A DNA stretch of 64,000 nt from an uncultured Flavobacteriaceae bacterium (GTDB taxonomy: Bacteria > Bacteroidota > Bacteroidia > Flavobacteriales > Flavobacteriaceae): assembly GCA_947494695.1 (NCBI GenBank), contig CANLWB010000006.1, positions 62,001-126,000 of the forward strand, in the 5' to 3' direction. The translations under genes were made by a program, and so were the position numbers. Below the pieces are notes generated by a model. That model did not search any database. It saw nothing but the letters and a program-made list of their open reading frames with translations, and was not told the DNA's origin. Every line of letters begins with the position of its first letter. Position 1 is the stretch's first letter. Of the stretch, positions 9,335 to 17,669 are shown one piece after another.

Positions 9335-9637
9335 TTAAGGCATCAAATGTGTTCCATGAACCACAGCTGCCCCTGCTCTCAAAGCAGCCGCAACAAAGGT
9401 TACTTCCGCCAGTTCTTCTTCGGTCGCCCCGGCTTCAACAGCATGTTTCTTATGAATCTCAAGGCAATATGGACATTGGGTTGTTAACGCCACTGCAATA
9501 GCCATTAATTCTTTATACTTTTTAGGAATCACGCCGTCGGCCAATGCTATTGCATCCAAAGATTGAAAGGCCTTCATTTCTTTTTCTGCATGCTTTCCCA
9601 GTGCACCTAATTGTTTTAGGTTATTCATATGATACAT
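9335..9637 (-). CDS. Carboxymuconolactone decarboxylase/AhpD-like protein
   Basis: A 100-residue alpha-helical protein with the AhpD core C55-P-Y-C58-x-x-x-H62, the redox cysteine pair and histidine of alkylhydroperoxidase-like members. Members reduce peroxides using the CxxC pair or act as decarboxylases; the intact pair favours a redox role. A second possible start is Met4. The gene begins the probable three-gene unit with the amine oxidase and the AraC regulator. Confidence 0.85.
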   Translation of the reverse strand: MYHMNNLKQLGALGKHAEKEMKAFQSLDAIALADGVIPKKYKELMAIAVALTTQCPYCLEIHKKHAVEAGATEEELAEVTFVAAALRAGAAVVHGTHLMP

Positions 9638-9705
9638 AATCTAAGGTATTTTTAAATTATAGAGGCAATCTGAAAAGTCATGGTCATTTGATTTGTCAAG
9701 TCGAA

Positions 9706-9738
9706 CACTTCGGCTAATCTAATGGCATAACCGAAGTG
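9706..9738. terminator. Hairpin between SDR and AhpD-like genes
   Basis: Arms CACTTCGG and CCGAAGTG pair perfectly around a 17-nt loop, 62 nt past the end of the SDR gene on the minus strand. There is no strong T run, so termination is only suggested. Confidence 0.4.
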
Positions 9739-9799
9739 ATCAATATGACTTACATGTTACGTTTCAAACACCCGCTCTAAAATCTTTTATTGTTTTGTT

Positions 9800-10549
9800 T
9801 TAGTTTCTACCAGACATGACACCTCCATCGATATCCCAAATAGCTCCTGTTACCCAAGATGCCTTATCTGATAACAGAAAAGAAATAGTATCTGCTACAT
9901 CTTGTGCTTTACCATTTCTACCAATAGGATGAAATTCGTGAAAATTTTGAAGTGCATCATGAGCTTCTTCTTTTCCTCCAAAAACACTTTCATAAACTGG
10001 TGTCTCAACAACAGCAGGCGATACGGCATTTACTCTAATTTTGTGATCGGCCAATTCCATAGCTAAATGCTGGGTTAAACTATGTAATCCTGCCTTTTGC
10101 ATGGAGTATGCCGAAGATGGCGTGGCTTTAACCGACTGCTTGGCCCACATAGATCCAACATTTACAATAGCTCCCCCCGAAGTTTCAGACATTTTCTTTG
10201 CTGCTGCCTGAGTAATAAAAAAGAACCCGCGATTTAAATCTAAATACGAATCATAATCTGCTTCAGTATGATCTAGAAATGCTTTTGGTCCAAAAATACC
10301 CGAGGCATTCACCAAATAATCTAAGTTGTCAAACGATTCGATAGTATTTCTAAAGTCTTCAACCTGTTGCTTATCCGTAATATTCACCTTATGTGTAAAT
10401 ACGTTTGAGTTATTTTCACCCTTAAAAGCTTCCAGTTTATTATCATTGGTTCCAACCACATGTACTTCAACATCTTCTGTAAGTAAATTTTGGGCAGTGG
10501 CCTTACCTATTCCACTACTCCCTCCTATTATTAATGCTCTTTTTTTCAT
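9800..10549 (-). CDS. SDR family NAD(P)-dependent oxidoreductase
   Basis: A 249-residue classical short-chain dehydrogenase. The N-terminal cofactor motif is [11 protein letters not shown], the NASG motif is present (VNASGIFG), and the catalytic Y148-x-x-x-K152 is seen in AYSMQKAG with the upstream serine in NVGSMW. The C-terminus has the [12 protein letters not shown] segment common to FabG-like members. The substrate is not predictable. It stands alone between two noncoding gaps, with no clear operon partner. Confidence 0.92.
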   Translation of the reverse strand: MKKRALIIGGSSGIGKATAQNLLTEDVEVHVVGTNDNKLEAFKGENNSNVFTHKVNITDKQQVEDFRNTIESFDNLDYLVNASGIFGPKAFLDHTEADYDSYLDLNRGFFFITQAAAKKMSETSGGAIVNVGSMWAKQSVKATPSSAYSMQKAGLHSLTQHLAMELADHKIRVNAVSPAVVETPVYESVFGGKEEAHDALQNFHEFHPIGRNGKAQDVADTISFLLSDKASWVTGAIWDIDGGVMSGRN

Positions 10550-10797
10550 TATTTCCTTTTTTATTTATACAGCAAAAATAGAGCAGTCCATCAACCAGAT
10601 AACTGCTATAAAAGGATAAAATCTGGTAATTTTGAGAAACCTCTTATTCTCTAACATCATATTACAGTTTAAACGTATCCTAAAAACGATATTGTACGCT
10701 GAAGTACCGCTACGAAAGATTAAAACCAGTTTTTAAAGCTATAAGTCCTTTAGATAAAAATATTTATATATATTTAATGAAAATATAGATCGTTAAA

Positions 10798-11640
10798 ATG
10801 AAGACCCTCGTTGTTTACTTTCTGTTGTTTTTAACACTAATAGCTTGCAACAATAAGCCTGCTTCAGAAGAGAAGTCTGGCAAAACGGCACCTTCTAAAA
10901 ATGTTCACAGAACGATTATAGACCTTTCTCATACCTATTCTGACAAAACTGTTTATTGGGTTACATCTCAAGAATTTAAACTGGATACCGTATTTAAAGG
11001 ACAAACCGATAAAGGTTATTTCTATTCTGCTAATAATTTTTGTACAGCGGAACATGGTGGTACTCATATCGATGCCCCCATCCATTTTGCTAAAAATGGT
11101 CAAACGGTAGATGAAATTCCTTTGGAAAAACTCATAGGTCCGGCAGTTAAAATTGATGTCTCATCAAAAGCTCTAGACAATCCGGATTATTTGGTAAGTA
11201 TTGAAGATTTTACCAATTGGGAAAAAGATCATGGAACAAAAATTCCTGATGGGAGCATTGTACTCCTGCAAACCGGATTTTCTAAATATTATCCTGATAA
11301 GCTTAAATATTTAGGAACAGACCAACGCGGTGAACATGCCGTCAAACTGCTACATTTCCCTGGACTTTCGCCAGAAGCGGCTACCTGGTTAGTCTCAAAG
11401 CGAAGTATTCATTCTATAGGAATTGACACACCAAGCATTGATTACGGACAGTCTGAATATTTTAAAAGTCATGTAATCCTTCTCGAGCAAAACATACCTG
11501 CCTTTGAAAACCTCAACAATCTAGAGAAATTACCATTAAAAGACTTTGAAATTATCGCTTTGCCTATGAAAATAGAAGGAGGAACTGGGGCCCCTTTACG
11601 GATTATAGCTATGATAAACGAAACTCAAAATAAGACCTGA
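10798..11640 (+). CDS. Cyclase/kynurenine formamidase-like lipoprotein
   Basis: A 280-residue member of the COG1878 cyclase family. The metal-binding signature H86-G-G-T-H90-I-D92-A-P-I-H96-F is intact. A lipoprotein signal peptide precedes Cys17 (LTLIAC), so the enzyme is probably anchored in the periplasm or outer membrane, which is unusual for kynurenine formamidase itself. Relatives hydrolyse amides, esters or lactones with a bound divalent metal. The neighbours do not reveal a pathway, and no other tryptophan degradation gene is present. Confidence 0.85.
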   Translation: MKTLVVYFLLFLTLIACNNKPASEEKSGKTAPSKNVHRTIIDLSHTYSDKTVYWVTSQEFKLDTVFKGQTDKGYFYSANNFCTAEHGGTHIDAPIHFAKNGQTVDEIPLEKLIGPAVKIDVSSKALDNPDYLVSIEDFTNWEKDHGTKIPDGSIVLLQTGFSKYYPDKLKYLGTDQRGEHAVKLLHFPGLSPEAATWLVSKRSIHSIGIDTPSIDYGQSEYFKSHVILLEQNIPAFENLNNLEKLPLKDFEIIALPMKIEGGTGAPLRIIAMINETQNKT

Positions 11641-11696
11641 ACAATAAATATTGATATCAAACCAAAAGTTTACTAAGTAACCAACACACTCTAACC

Positions 11697-11876
11697 ATGA
11701 ATAAAATTAACAGAATAGATGTAACCAACTCAAAACAAGTCCCTAAATGGTTTAAAACATTGAAAAAAGAATATCCAGGAGCCAAATTGGAAAAAATAAT
11801 TGATACCGAAGACGAAGAGCGAGAACTTTGGGAGTATATAAAAGGACACCAGAGGCTTTCCGACGCTGAGGAATAG
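11697..11876 (+). CDS. Small acidic protein, 59 residues
   Basis: An ATG-started frame of 59 codons, 56 nt after the cyclase gene on the same strand. The product begins MNKINRIDVTNSKQVPKW and ends HQRLSDAEE. It is rich in Glu and Lys, has no signal peptide or membrane segment, and its codon use resembles neighbouring genes. I do not recognise a family. It may be the last gene of the cyclase transcript. Confidence 0.5.
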   Translation: MNKINRIDVTNSKQVPKWFKTLKKEYPGAKLEKIIDTEDEERELWEYIKGHQRLSDAEE

Positions 11877-11981
11877 TTGGTATTGTTAGTTTTAAATGGT
11901 CAATCATCTACAAAAATGAAGACAGGCAACTAAAGAAGGAGCCTTGTCACCTGCCTCCATAATGAATCACAAACGATTAAC

Positions 11982-12812
11982 TTAAATTTTAAATGTTATT
12001 ACAGGTAGTGTTGAATGGTTTGCAACATCTTCCCCTACACTCCCTTGAAAAAAGTGTGACAAGCCTTTTCTGCCATGTGTTGGAATCGCAATGAGATCTG
12101 CCCCGATTTTTATTGAAGAATTCAAAATACCATCTTCAATCGTATAATCTGATGTATAGTAGACGTTTTCCATTCTATTTAAATTCCCTTCAGCCTTAGT
12201 CAAGAAATTAACGGCAAGCCTTTCCATTTCCAAGGCATTTTTAAACTTATCATTCGGTAAATTCACATATATTAAGTATAACCTAGACCCCATCTTATCA
12301 AACATACTAACTGCTTTTAAATAGGTTTCAATAGATTCCTCTGAAAAATCGCAGGCGTAAGCAACAACTTCAAAACTAACCTGTGGTAAATCGTTCTTAA
12401 CCACCAACACCGGAATATCTGCATATCTTACAACACGTTCTGTGTTAGAACCAATAAAAAATTCCTTTACGCCACTGGCACCATGAGATCCCATTACAAT
12501 GAGATCGGCATCGTATTTTTGTGCAATATCATTAACCTCACTAAACACTTTAAAATGCTTAACAATAGGTGTTACTTTTAGATCTTGTAGATAATCTTTT
12601 TTAAGAAAATCTTCGAATTGTTGCTCTGCCAGTTTTAGAAAATAAATAACTTTTTGAGGTTCCTCTCCACCAGCTGTAAACATCACTTCAGACATTTCCA
12701 ACATATGCAATGCCAACAATTCCGCGTTATTCTTTTTTGCCAATTTAGCAGCTACCTTTAACGCGTATTCTGAATACTCAGAAAAATCAATGGGTACAAT
12801 AATCTTATTCAT
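11982..12812 (-). CDS. Universal stress protein with two Usp domains
   Basis: A 276-residue protein of two tandem UspA domains (about 1-145 and 146-276). The first has a well-kept ATP-binding loop, GSHGASGVKEFFIGSNTERV; the second has the matching THGRKGLSHFFQGS. Two-domain Usp proteins of this kind are common in Bacteroidota near microaerobic genes. It starts 47 nt after hemN in the same direction with no terminator between, so the two probably share the Fnr-like promoter upstream of hemN. Confidence 0.92.
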   Translation of the reverse strand: MNKIIVPIDFSEYSEYALKVAAKLAKKNNAELLALHMLEMSEVMFTAGGEEPQKVIYFLKLAEQQFEDFLKKDYLQDLKVTPIVKHFKVFSEVNDIAQKYDADLIVMGSHGASGVKEFFIGSNTERVVRYADIPVLVVKNDLPQVSFEVVAYACDFSEESIETYLKAVSMFDKMGSRLYLIYVNLPNDKFKNALEMERLAVNFLTKAEGNLNRMENVYYTSDYTIEDGILNSSIKIGADLIAIPTHGRKGLSHFFQGSVGEDVANHSTLPVITFKI

Positions 12813-12859
12813 AATAATTTGTAGGTTTTACCCTTTTTAAAAATAGGGTTGTTATTCGT

Positions 12860-14224
12860 TTAAACTGTCATAGAAAACAACTGTGTATCGGGCTGTTTTC
12901 TTTGCAGCAATAGATCGAAAGCCATACATATATTTCTAATAAATGGCTGGCCCTTTTTAGTCACCTCAATGCTATTAGATCCCACATTGAGTAATCCGTC
13001 TTTTTTCATTTCCTGTAGCCGTTCTATAACCTCTGGTATCTCATTAAAATAGAGTTCGTCATGGCTCCAGGCTGTTTTAAATTGGCACATTAAATTGAGA
13101 ATGTGTTTTCTTATAATTAAATCTTCTTCGCCTAGAATATGGCCTCGGTATACGGGTAAAATATTATTCTTTATAAGGTCGTAGTAAGCCTCAATATTCT
13201 TAGTGTTTTGGGCAAATCCATACCAACTGTCACTAATAGCCGATACCCCAAGTCCAATCATAGCTTGGGTCTTTGAAGCTGTATACCCCATAAAGTTTCT
13301 ATGTAAGTTACCAGACCGCATAGATTGGTACAATGCATCTGTTTCAAGAGCAAAGTGATCCATGCCAATTTCGCGATAACCAACCTCAGATAGTAATTGT
13401 TTCCCCAGTTCATACTGCCGACGTTTCAAGTCAGCAGAAGGTAAATCGGAATCTTTAAATCCGCGCTGACCATTTCCTTTAATCCATGGTACATGGGCAT
13501 AACTATAAAAGGCCAACCTATCGGGCAACAACATTTTTGTTTTTAATATGGTTTCCTTAACGTGCGCTAACGTTTGAAATGGTAATCCAAAAATAATATC
13601 ATGACCAACCGAAGTATAACCAATTTCCCTGGCCATTTCTGTTGCTTGCATAACATGTTCGAAAGGCTGAATTCTACGAATGGCTTTTTGAACGGTAGCA
13701 TTATAGTCTTGAACACCATAACTTACGCGTCTAAATCCAACATCATATAGGGCTTGTAAGTGCGCTCTTGTGGTGTTATTTGGATGCCCTTCAAAACTAA
13801 ATTCATAGTTCTTAGAAAGCGTGGACCGCCTTAAAATTCCTTTTATTAACAATTTGAGGTTATCGGGACTAAAAAAGGTTGGTGTACCTCCTCCCAAATG
13901 TAATTCCTTAATGACTGGTTTCTCATTAAATAATTCAAGATACAAATCGAACTCTTTAAGAAGTGCTGTTATATAGGGCGATTCCACACTATGCTGTTTT
14001 GTAATGCGCTTGTTACACCCACAAAACGTGCACAAACTTTCACAAAAAGGTAAGTGAATGTAAAGGCTTACACCTTCTTTCGAATTGCTTTCTTTAAACG
14101 ATTTTATTAAGGAAGCCCTCCATTGTTTTAATGAAAATGTCTCATTATCCCAATATGGAACCGTTGGATAACTGGTATAGCGAGGCCCAGCAATATTATA
14201 CTTATTTACTAACTTATTTAACAT
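12860..14224 (-). CDS. hemN: Oxygen-independent coproporphyrinogen III oxidase HemN
   Basis: A 454-residue radical SAM enzyme with the cluster motif C61-E-S-L-C65-T-F-C68 in HLPFCESLCTFCGC and the family N-terminus YNIAGPRYTSYP. It converts coproporphyrinogen III to protoporphyrinogen IX for heme synthesis without oxygen. The frame is open to an ATG at 14278, but that codon lies inside a palindromic operator and upstream of the -7 promoter box. Met at 14224 starts just before the conserved region and is preferred. Co-transcription with the downstream usp gene is likely. The heme product is also needed by the cbb3 oxidase in this window. Confidence 0.93.
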   Translation of the reverse strand: MLNKLVNKYNIAGPRYTSYPTVPYWDNETFSLKQWRASLIKSFKESNSKEGVSLYIHLPFCESLCTFCGCNKRITKQHSVESPYITALLKEFDLYLELFNEKPVIKELHLGGGTPTFFSPDNLKLLIKGILRRSTLSKNYEFSFEGHPNNTTRAHLQALYDVGFRRVSYGVQDYNATVQKAIRRIQPFEHVMQATEMAREIGYTSVGHDIIFGLPFQTLAHVKETILKTKMLLPDRLAFYSYAHVPWIKGNGQRGFKDSDLPSADLKRRQYELGKQLLSEVGYREIGMDHFALETDALYQSMRSGNLHRNFMGYTASKTQAMIGLGVSAISDSWYGFAQNTKNIEAYYDLIKNNILPVYRGHILGEEDLIIRKHILNLMCQFKTAWSHDELYFNEIPEVIERLQEMKKDGLLNVGSNSIEVTKKGQPFIRNICMAFDLLLQRKQPDTQLFSMTV

Positions 14225-14241
14225 ACCTGACAATTGTACTT

Positions 14242-14249
14242 CAAAAGTA
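14242..14249 (-). promoter_or_regulatory. -7 promoter element for hemN
   Basis: Read on the minus strand this is TACTTTTG, matching TAnnTTTG, 17 nt before the chosen hemN start and 22 nt after the palindrome at 14272-14285. It argues against the upstream ATG at 14278 as the start. Confidence 0.6.
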
Positions 14250-14271
14250 TAGTATATAGGGCTTAAAAAAT

Positions 14272-14285
14272 ATGACATATGTCAT
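14272..14285. promoter_or_regulatory. Crp/Fnr-type operator between hemN and yceI-like gene
   Basis: Perfect palindrome ATGAC-ATAT-GTCAT with the same arms as the site at 962-975 and the same 22-nt distance to a -7 box facing hemN. The divergent YceI-type gene starts 60 nt away on the other side and could also respond, but no clean TAnnTTTG is seen at the matching distance there. Confidence 0.7.
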
Positions 14286-14345
14286 ACTGAATATTTGCAA
14301 TTGGGTTATTAATAGTTTAATTTCACATCGCTAAAAATCAAAAAA

Positions 14346-14969
14346 ATGAAAAGAATACTTGCCTTATTAGTTATTGTTTCTTTAGGAATAACATCTTGCA
14401 AACAAGAAAAAAAAGAAACCACAACAGATGCTCCTAAAAATGTAGAAGTAGCAGAAAAATTTGTAGTAAAACCGGAAGCTACTTCGGTAAAATGGACCGC
14501 TTACAAAACCACAGAAAAAAAACCTGTAGGTGGTGAATTTAGCACCTTAAAATTCGACATTAAAGAAGGGGCTACTGTGGAAGAAGCCTTAAATAATTTA
14601 AGTTTTTCTATACCTGTAAGTAGTTTATTTACAAAAGATGAAAGCCGTGATGCTAAACTGAAAGAATTTTTCTTTGGAGCCATGTTGAATACCGAGCTTA
14701 TAAAAGGGACTCTTAAATATGCTAACAACGCTTGTGTGGCTTCGATTACTATGAATGGCGTAACACACGATTTACCTTTAGAGGTTAGTATTACAGATGC
14801 CAGACGCGTAAGCATGACGGGGACTATGAATCTTAAAGATTGGGATGCCTTGGGTGCTGTAGAATCTATCAACAAAGCGTGTTTTGATTTACACAAAGGA
14901 CCAGATGGTGTGAGCAAAACATGGGAAGATGTCGCTATAGAAGTAAGCACGTTTTTGCGTAAAAGCTAA
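14346..14969 (+). CDS. YceI family lipoprotein
   Basis: A 207-residue protein with a lipoprotein signal peptide (lipobox ending ITSC, about residue 18) and a YceI-like beta-barrel domain from about 35. YceI proteins bind isoprenoid or other lipophilic molecules in the periplasm. This member contains two Cys residues in the mature domain (ACVA and KACFD). It is divergent from hemN and shares the gap with the Fnr-like palindrome. A strong hairpin terminator follows 27 nt after the stop. Confidence 0.85.
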   Translation: MKRILALLVIVSLGITSCKQEKKETTTDAPKNVEVAEKFVVKPEATSVKWTAYKTTEKKPVGGEFSTLKFDIKEGATVEEALNNLSFSIPVSSLFTKDESRDAKLKEFFFGAMLNTELIKGTLKYANNACVASITMNGVTHDLPLEVSITDARRVSMTGTMNLKDWDALGAVESINKACFDLHKGPDGVSKTWEDVAIEVSTFLRKS

Positions 14970-14996
14970 AATAACGCATTTTAATACTATTGAGAG

Positions 14997-15056
14997 CTGT
15001 CTCAAAAAACGTCAATGCCTATTCGGGCATATCAATGTTTTTTGAGACAGTTTTTC
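14997..15056 (+). terminator. Rho-independent terminator of the YceI-type gene
   Basis: Arms CTGTCTCAAAAAAC (14997-15010) and its exact complement at 15037-15050 form a 14-bp stem, with an inner ATGCC/GGCAT stem, followed by a T run. Confidence 0.85.
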
Positions 15057-15179
15057 ATTTATAACCGTATTTAGGACGAGGACTTTCAGTATGACTCCTT
15101 GAACTCGTTTCAACTTTTTTGCTAACTTAGTGCTAGTGAATTATTTACAAACGTTTACATTGAAATTCATAAACAAATC

Positions 15180-15779
15180 ATGAAAAAGATCTATTCTGTA
15201 GAGGAATATATTGAAGAAAACGAACATTTTGGTGAGGCACTCACGCTACTAAGAGACATTATTAATACTACCGAATGCGAAGAAACTATAAAATGGAGCG
15301 CGCCAACATACACAATAAGCAAGAAAAATGTGATCGGTTTAGGAGCGTTTAAAAATCATTTTGGGATATGGTTTTTTAACGGTGTGTTTTTAAAAGATGA
15401 GCATAAGTTGCTTGTAAATGCACAGGAAAATAAGACAAAGGGGTTGAGGCAGATGCGTTTTAAATCCATTTCAGATATTGATAGGCATATTGTTTTAGAA
15501 TATATCAAAGAGGCTATTGAAAATCAAAAACTGGGCAAAGAAATAAAACCAGATCGGAAAAAAAAGGAAGTCGTAATTCCAGAGGAACTAGAAGCTTTAT
15601 TTATTGAAAATACAGATTTAAAAGGCCGTTTTGAAGTATTAACGCCTTATAAGCAGCGAGAATATTGTGACTATATTGCAAACGCTAAACGCGAAGCGAC
15701 CAAACAAGCACGCCTTGAAAAAATCGTTCCTATGATTTTACAAAATATCGGCTTAAACGATAAGTATAAAAATTGTTGA
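15180..15779 (+). CDS. DUF1801/YdeI-type protein
   Basis: A 199-residue protein. The N-terminal part (about 10-115) fits DUF1801, with the conserved pattern ETIKWSAPTY and GLGAFKNHFGIWFF. The C-terminal part (about 130-195) resembles the YdeI/OmpD-associated helical domain, including FEVLTPYKQREYCDYI. No signal peptide is seen, so it is probably cytosolic. The biochemical role is not established. It stands alone between the terminator upstream and a convergent HAD gene. Confidence 0.8.
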   Translation: MKKIYSVEEYIEENEHFGEALTLLRDIINTTECEETIKWSAPTYTISKKNVIGLGAFKNHFGIWFFNGVFLKDEHKLLVNAQENKTKGLRQMRFKSISDIDRHIVLEYIKEAIENQKLGKEIKPDRKKKEVVIPEELEALFIENTDLKGRFEVLTPYKQREYCDYIANAKREATKQARLEKIVPMILQNIGLNDKYKNC

Positions 15780-15794
15780 ATGCGATATTCTTAA

Positions 15795-16478
15795 TTAACT
15801 GGCAAGTATACACTCTTGTATTAAGCTCATGATGTTGTCTGGTTCCCTATAATTGCTAATAACCGCTCTAACCCCGACATTTCGAAGTGCATTATTGCCC
15901 TTATAGTCTACCCCAATAAAATCGATTCCCAGCTCCTGAGTGGCTTTTAAATCCCATAATCCATCACCAAAGTATAGAATGGATTCGAACGCCTCATTTC
16001 CGTTTTTATCCTTGGCTTCCTTAATGGCTAGCTTTATAATCTCAGATCGAATGTAATGGTCACTGGATGACTTAAAAATAAAATCATTTGGATCCAGTCC
16101 AATAGCGTTACATTTCACATAGGCCGTTTCTCGCCAGCCACCAGTGGCAAAGGCTATTTGATAATCCGGTTCATTTGAAAGCTTGTTTATAAAAGACAAG
16201 GCCTGCTCTATTTCGGTAATCTCTCCCGCACTTTGTTCCAAAAGTCTTTTATAACGTATTTTAATAATCTCTAACTCTGTTCTCTTGGGCGTTCTGTTAA
16301 ACCACTTTTTAAAAATTTCTGTAGTCACCCCTTGATCAGTAACATTTTTAAAATCGTTCCAATCCACACGACTTAAATCTATTTCAAATAGTTCATAGAA
16401 AGTCTGTATAAAACATCGATCATCTGTATTTACAGAATCTAAAATGGTACCATCAATATCGAATATTATTAATTTCAT
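15795..16478 (-). CDS. HAD family hydrolase
   Basis: A 227-residue haloacid dehalogenase-type phosphatase. The nucleophile motif is D7-I-D9-G-T, motif II is in AFATGGW, and motif IV is in YFGDGLWDLKA. The cap region lies between about 15 and 90. The substrate is unknown; the layout resembles phosphoglycolate or pyrimidine nucleotide phosphatases. It converges with the DUF1801 gene, 15 nt apart. Confidence 0.88.
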   Translation of the reverse strand: MKLIIFDIDGTILDSVNTDDRCFIQTFYELFEIDLSRVDWNDFKNVTDQGVTTEIFKKWFNRTPKRTELEIIKIRYKRLLEQSAGEITEIEQALSFINKLSNEPDYQIAFATGGWRETAYVKCNAIGLDPNDFIFKSSSDHYIRSEIIKLAIKEAKDKNGNEAFESILYFGDGLWDLKATQELGIDFIGVDYKGNNALRNVGVRAVISNYREPDNIMSLIQECILAS

Positions 16479-16620
16479 ACAATATATTAGTAAGATTATA
16501 AAAAAGAATCAACTCAAATACGAAACTACATAATTAAACCGAAAGTATTGTAAGAAATTAGCTTCTTTTAAAATCAACTATAGGTTATATTATAATGTTT
16601 TTAGGTTCAAAAGGTTGCAT

Positions 16621-17136
16621 CTAGATTTTAGAAAATGTCACCCCCTTCTCTAAAACAACTAAAAATATATGAATCAAGACTAAAAACAATCCGAAAAGAA
16701 CCGAAACATCAGCCATATTAAAAACTGCTGTTTTAATGCCTCCATACTCCAAATACATAAAATCTGTTACAGAATTGAACAAAATTCTATCATATATATT
16801 ACCAAGTCCTCCACCAATAATAAAAGAAAATCCAATGAGATTTAGTTTTGAAATCATCTTTTCTCTAACAATATAGACAAACAGAAATAGCAATACAATT
16901 ATGGGGAAAACTTGTAGAAAAACAATTTTTAATACAGGTGGCAAACTTTTCCCAATGCTCCAGGCTGCTCCCCTATTTTCAACCTTGGTAAGCACAAAAT
17001 TATTACCAATAACCGGAATGGTTTCAAATATAGAGATACCTTCTCTTACCTTGTCTTTGGTAATTTGATCACAACTAATGTTACTTAATATTAAGAATAG
17101 AGAGATAACGATTTTAATGAGGGGCTTCTTTTTCAT
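16621..17136 (-). CDS. lspA: Signal peptidase II (lipoprotein signal peptidase)
   Basis: A 171-residue membrane aspartyl protease with four hydrophobic segments. Family boxes present: DQITK near residue 23, NRGAAWS at 54-60, GGLGNIYDR with catalytic D116, and FNMADV with catalytic D143. It cleaves the signal peptide of prolipoproteins after lipid addition. The gene is alone rather than next to ileS or dksA-type genes, and the first helix ends in SCDQ, so it may be an extra copy; this cannot be judged from the window. A 9-bp hairpin lies about 60 nt upstream of its start. Confidence 0.88.
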   Translation of the reverse strand: MKKKPLIKIVISLFLILSNISCDQITKDKVREGISIFETIPVIGNNFVLTKVENRGAAWSIGKSLPPVLKIVFLQVFPIIVLLFLFVYIVREKMISKLNLIGFSFIIGGGLGNIYDRILFNSVTDFMYLEYGGIKTAVFNMADVSVLFGLFLVLIHIFLVVLEKGVTFSKI

Positions 17137-17669
17137 TGCTTTATTTTTATTGAATTATAAACGTTTAGTATGCCAATGCAAAAAGGAGAGTGCTTGTTTT
17201 TGACCTGCAATCCGTCAAAAACTTTGCTTTAACATGGTTACTTAAAAGTACAAAAAATCTTTTCTGTATGAAACCCCTTATAGCTCAATTTTGTAATATT
17301 TAACATTTCTTTTCAATGTTTTTATATCGAACTGATTTAATCTTTTTGATTGAAGTGGGAAATAGAAGTTTTTTAGTCAGTTGAAAGTGTTTTTGAAGGG
17401 CATTCACCTGCCAAAAAGTTAGGTCCCATTACCGCATCATACAAGGGCAAAGGTGTATGCAGAGCATCGTTTTAATCAATAAAAACATGTTAAAACCAGT
17501 TCGCAAGAAGACATGAGGTATGTCTTTTAACAAAAAGAGTCCGGTAAACTACCGAACTCTCTTAAACAGGTTTCATTGAACTATATACCTCTTCAACGAA
17601 TACATAAATTATTTTCTTATTATAACCGCCTCTCACTACGTCACTTTAAAAAAGTTCCCAAAAACTTAA
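17137..17669. other. Noncoding gap of 533 nt upstream of lspA
   Basis: No convincing gene. It contains a 9-bp hairpin (GTTTTTGAC at 17196-17204 with its complement at 17214-17222, probably in the lspA leader), a 32-codon startless open stretch at 17377-17475, and the terminator at 17536-17560. Confidence 0.5.
17536..17560 (-). terminator. Terminator downstream of the lipoprotein pair
   Basis: AGAGT-C-CGGTA, loop AAC, TACCG-A-ACTCT: two stacked 5-bp stems with one mismatch. On the minus strand a T run follows, so it ends transcripts from the two lipoprotein genes. Confidence 0.75.

Noticed and set aside
12813-12859. Separate promoter for the usp gene
   Set aside because: The gap after hemN is 47 nt and holds no TAnnTTTG or palindrome, so co-transcription is simpler.
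14225-14278. Longer N-terminus for HemN
   Set aside because: The ATG at 14278 lies in the palindromic operator and the -7 box lies downstream of it.
14501-14950. 149-codon antisense frame in the YceI-type gene
   Set aside because: Opposite-strand shadow of a well-supported gene; no family features.
15001-15050. Mobile repeat at the YceI terminator
   Set aside because: The long stem could be a repeat, but a T run and position after the gene explain it as a terminator.
17377-17475. 32-codon open stretch EGHSPAKKLGPITASYKG-like
   Set aside because: No start codon, preceded by a stop; might be a relic, but nothing identifies it.
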